6,531 nucleotides of DNA from Crocinitomicaceae bacterium (GTDB taxonomy: Bacteria > Bacteroidota > Bacteroidia > Flavobacteriales_D > Crocinitomicaceae). The stretch is taken from positions 1 through 6,531 of the forward strand of contig JAURHO010000090.1 in NCBI GenBank assembly GCA_030833265.1. Direction: 5' to 3'. The position numbers and the translations under genes are program-made. Position 1 is the first letter of the stretch. Each line of letters starts with the position of its first letter. Shown piece after piece: positions 6,514 through 6,531 of the stretch. The notes beneath the pieces were generated by a model. It saw nothing but the letters and a program-made list of their open reading frames with translations. It did not search any database and was not told where the DNA came from.

Positions 6514-6531
6514 CGGTCAAGGAGTTTAGAA

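Noticed and set aside
6514..6531. AAGGAG at 6519-6524 on + as a Shine-Dalgarno site for a gene beyond the right edge
   Set aside because: No start codon follows within the window, and the bases lie in the leader of the leftward fluC gene; it cannot be supported.
6514..6531. Fluoride riboswitch upstream of fluC
   Set aside because: Only 18 bases of leader are in the window, far too few to contain or show the riboswitch fold.

Overview
The window looks like a chromosomal segment of a member of the Bacteroidota. The main clue is the first gene, a subtilisin-type protease tail followed by a typical Por/type IX secretion C-terminal sorting domain, a system confined to that phylum. Moderate-to-low GC, A-rich gene leaders without clear Shine-Dalgarno sites, and one TAnnTTTG-like promoter element agree. 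I cannot place it more finely. Coding density is very high: no intergenic gap exceeds about 50 bases, and I see no RNA gene, mobile element or CRISPR array.

Layout, left to right. (1) A 5'-truncated secreted S8 protease, followed one base later by a GNAT acetyltransferase, both on +. (2) A complete ACMSD-type decarboxylase of the kynurenine pathway (+), converging with a 4-base overlap on a SIMPL/DUF541 envelope protein (-). A perfect 8-bp hairpin inside the SIMPL 3' end lies where the ACMSD transcript should end. (3) A 51-base divergent intergenic region, then a tight three-gene + operon: an SDR-fold protein, a photolyase with inverted domain order (NewPHL type), and a second full-length photolyase/cryptochrome-like protein. 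(4) A FluC/CrcB fluoride channel on -, whose 3' end overlaps the 3' end of the last photolyase by 105 bases in codon register.

The most interesting part is the SDR-NewPHL-photolyase operon (2905-6243). The SDR and the NewPHL gene overlap by ATGA, and the second photolyase follows 4 bases later, so all three are probably made together. By hand alignment to E. coli PhrB, the NewPHL keeps the lesion-binding and flavin-proximal residues. The 514-residue protein has lost most of the lesion-pocket residues and the flavin-proximal tryptophan. The SDR keeps a Rossmann glycine motif but lacks the catalytic tyrosine. The inferred picture is a light-dependent DNA repair or light-response module: one competent single-strand CPD photolyase, one divergent flavoprotein of unknown specificity, and a nucleotide-binding SDR partner that is probably not a normal dehydrogenase.
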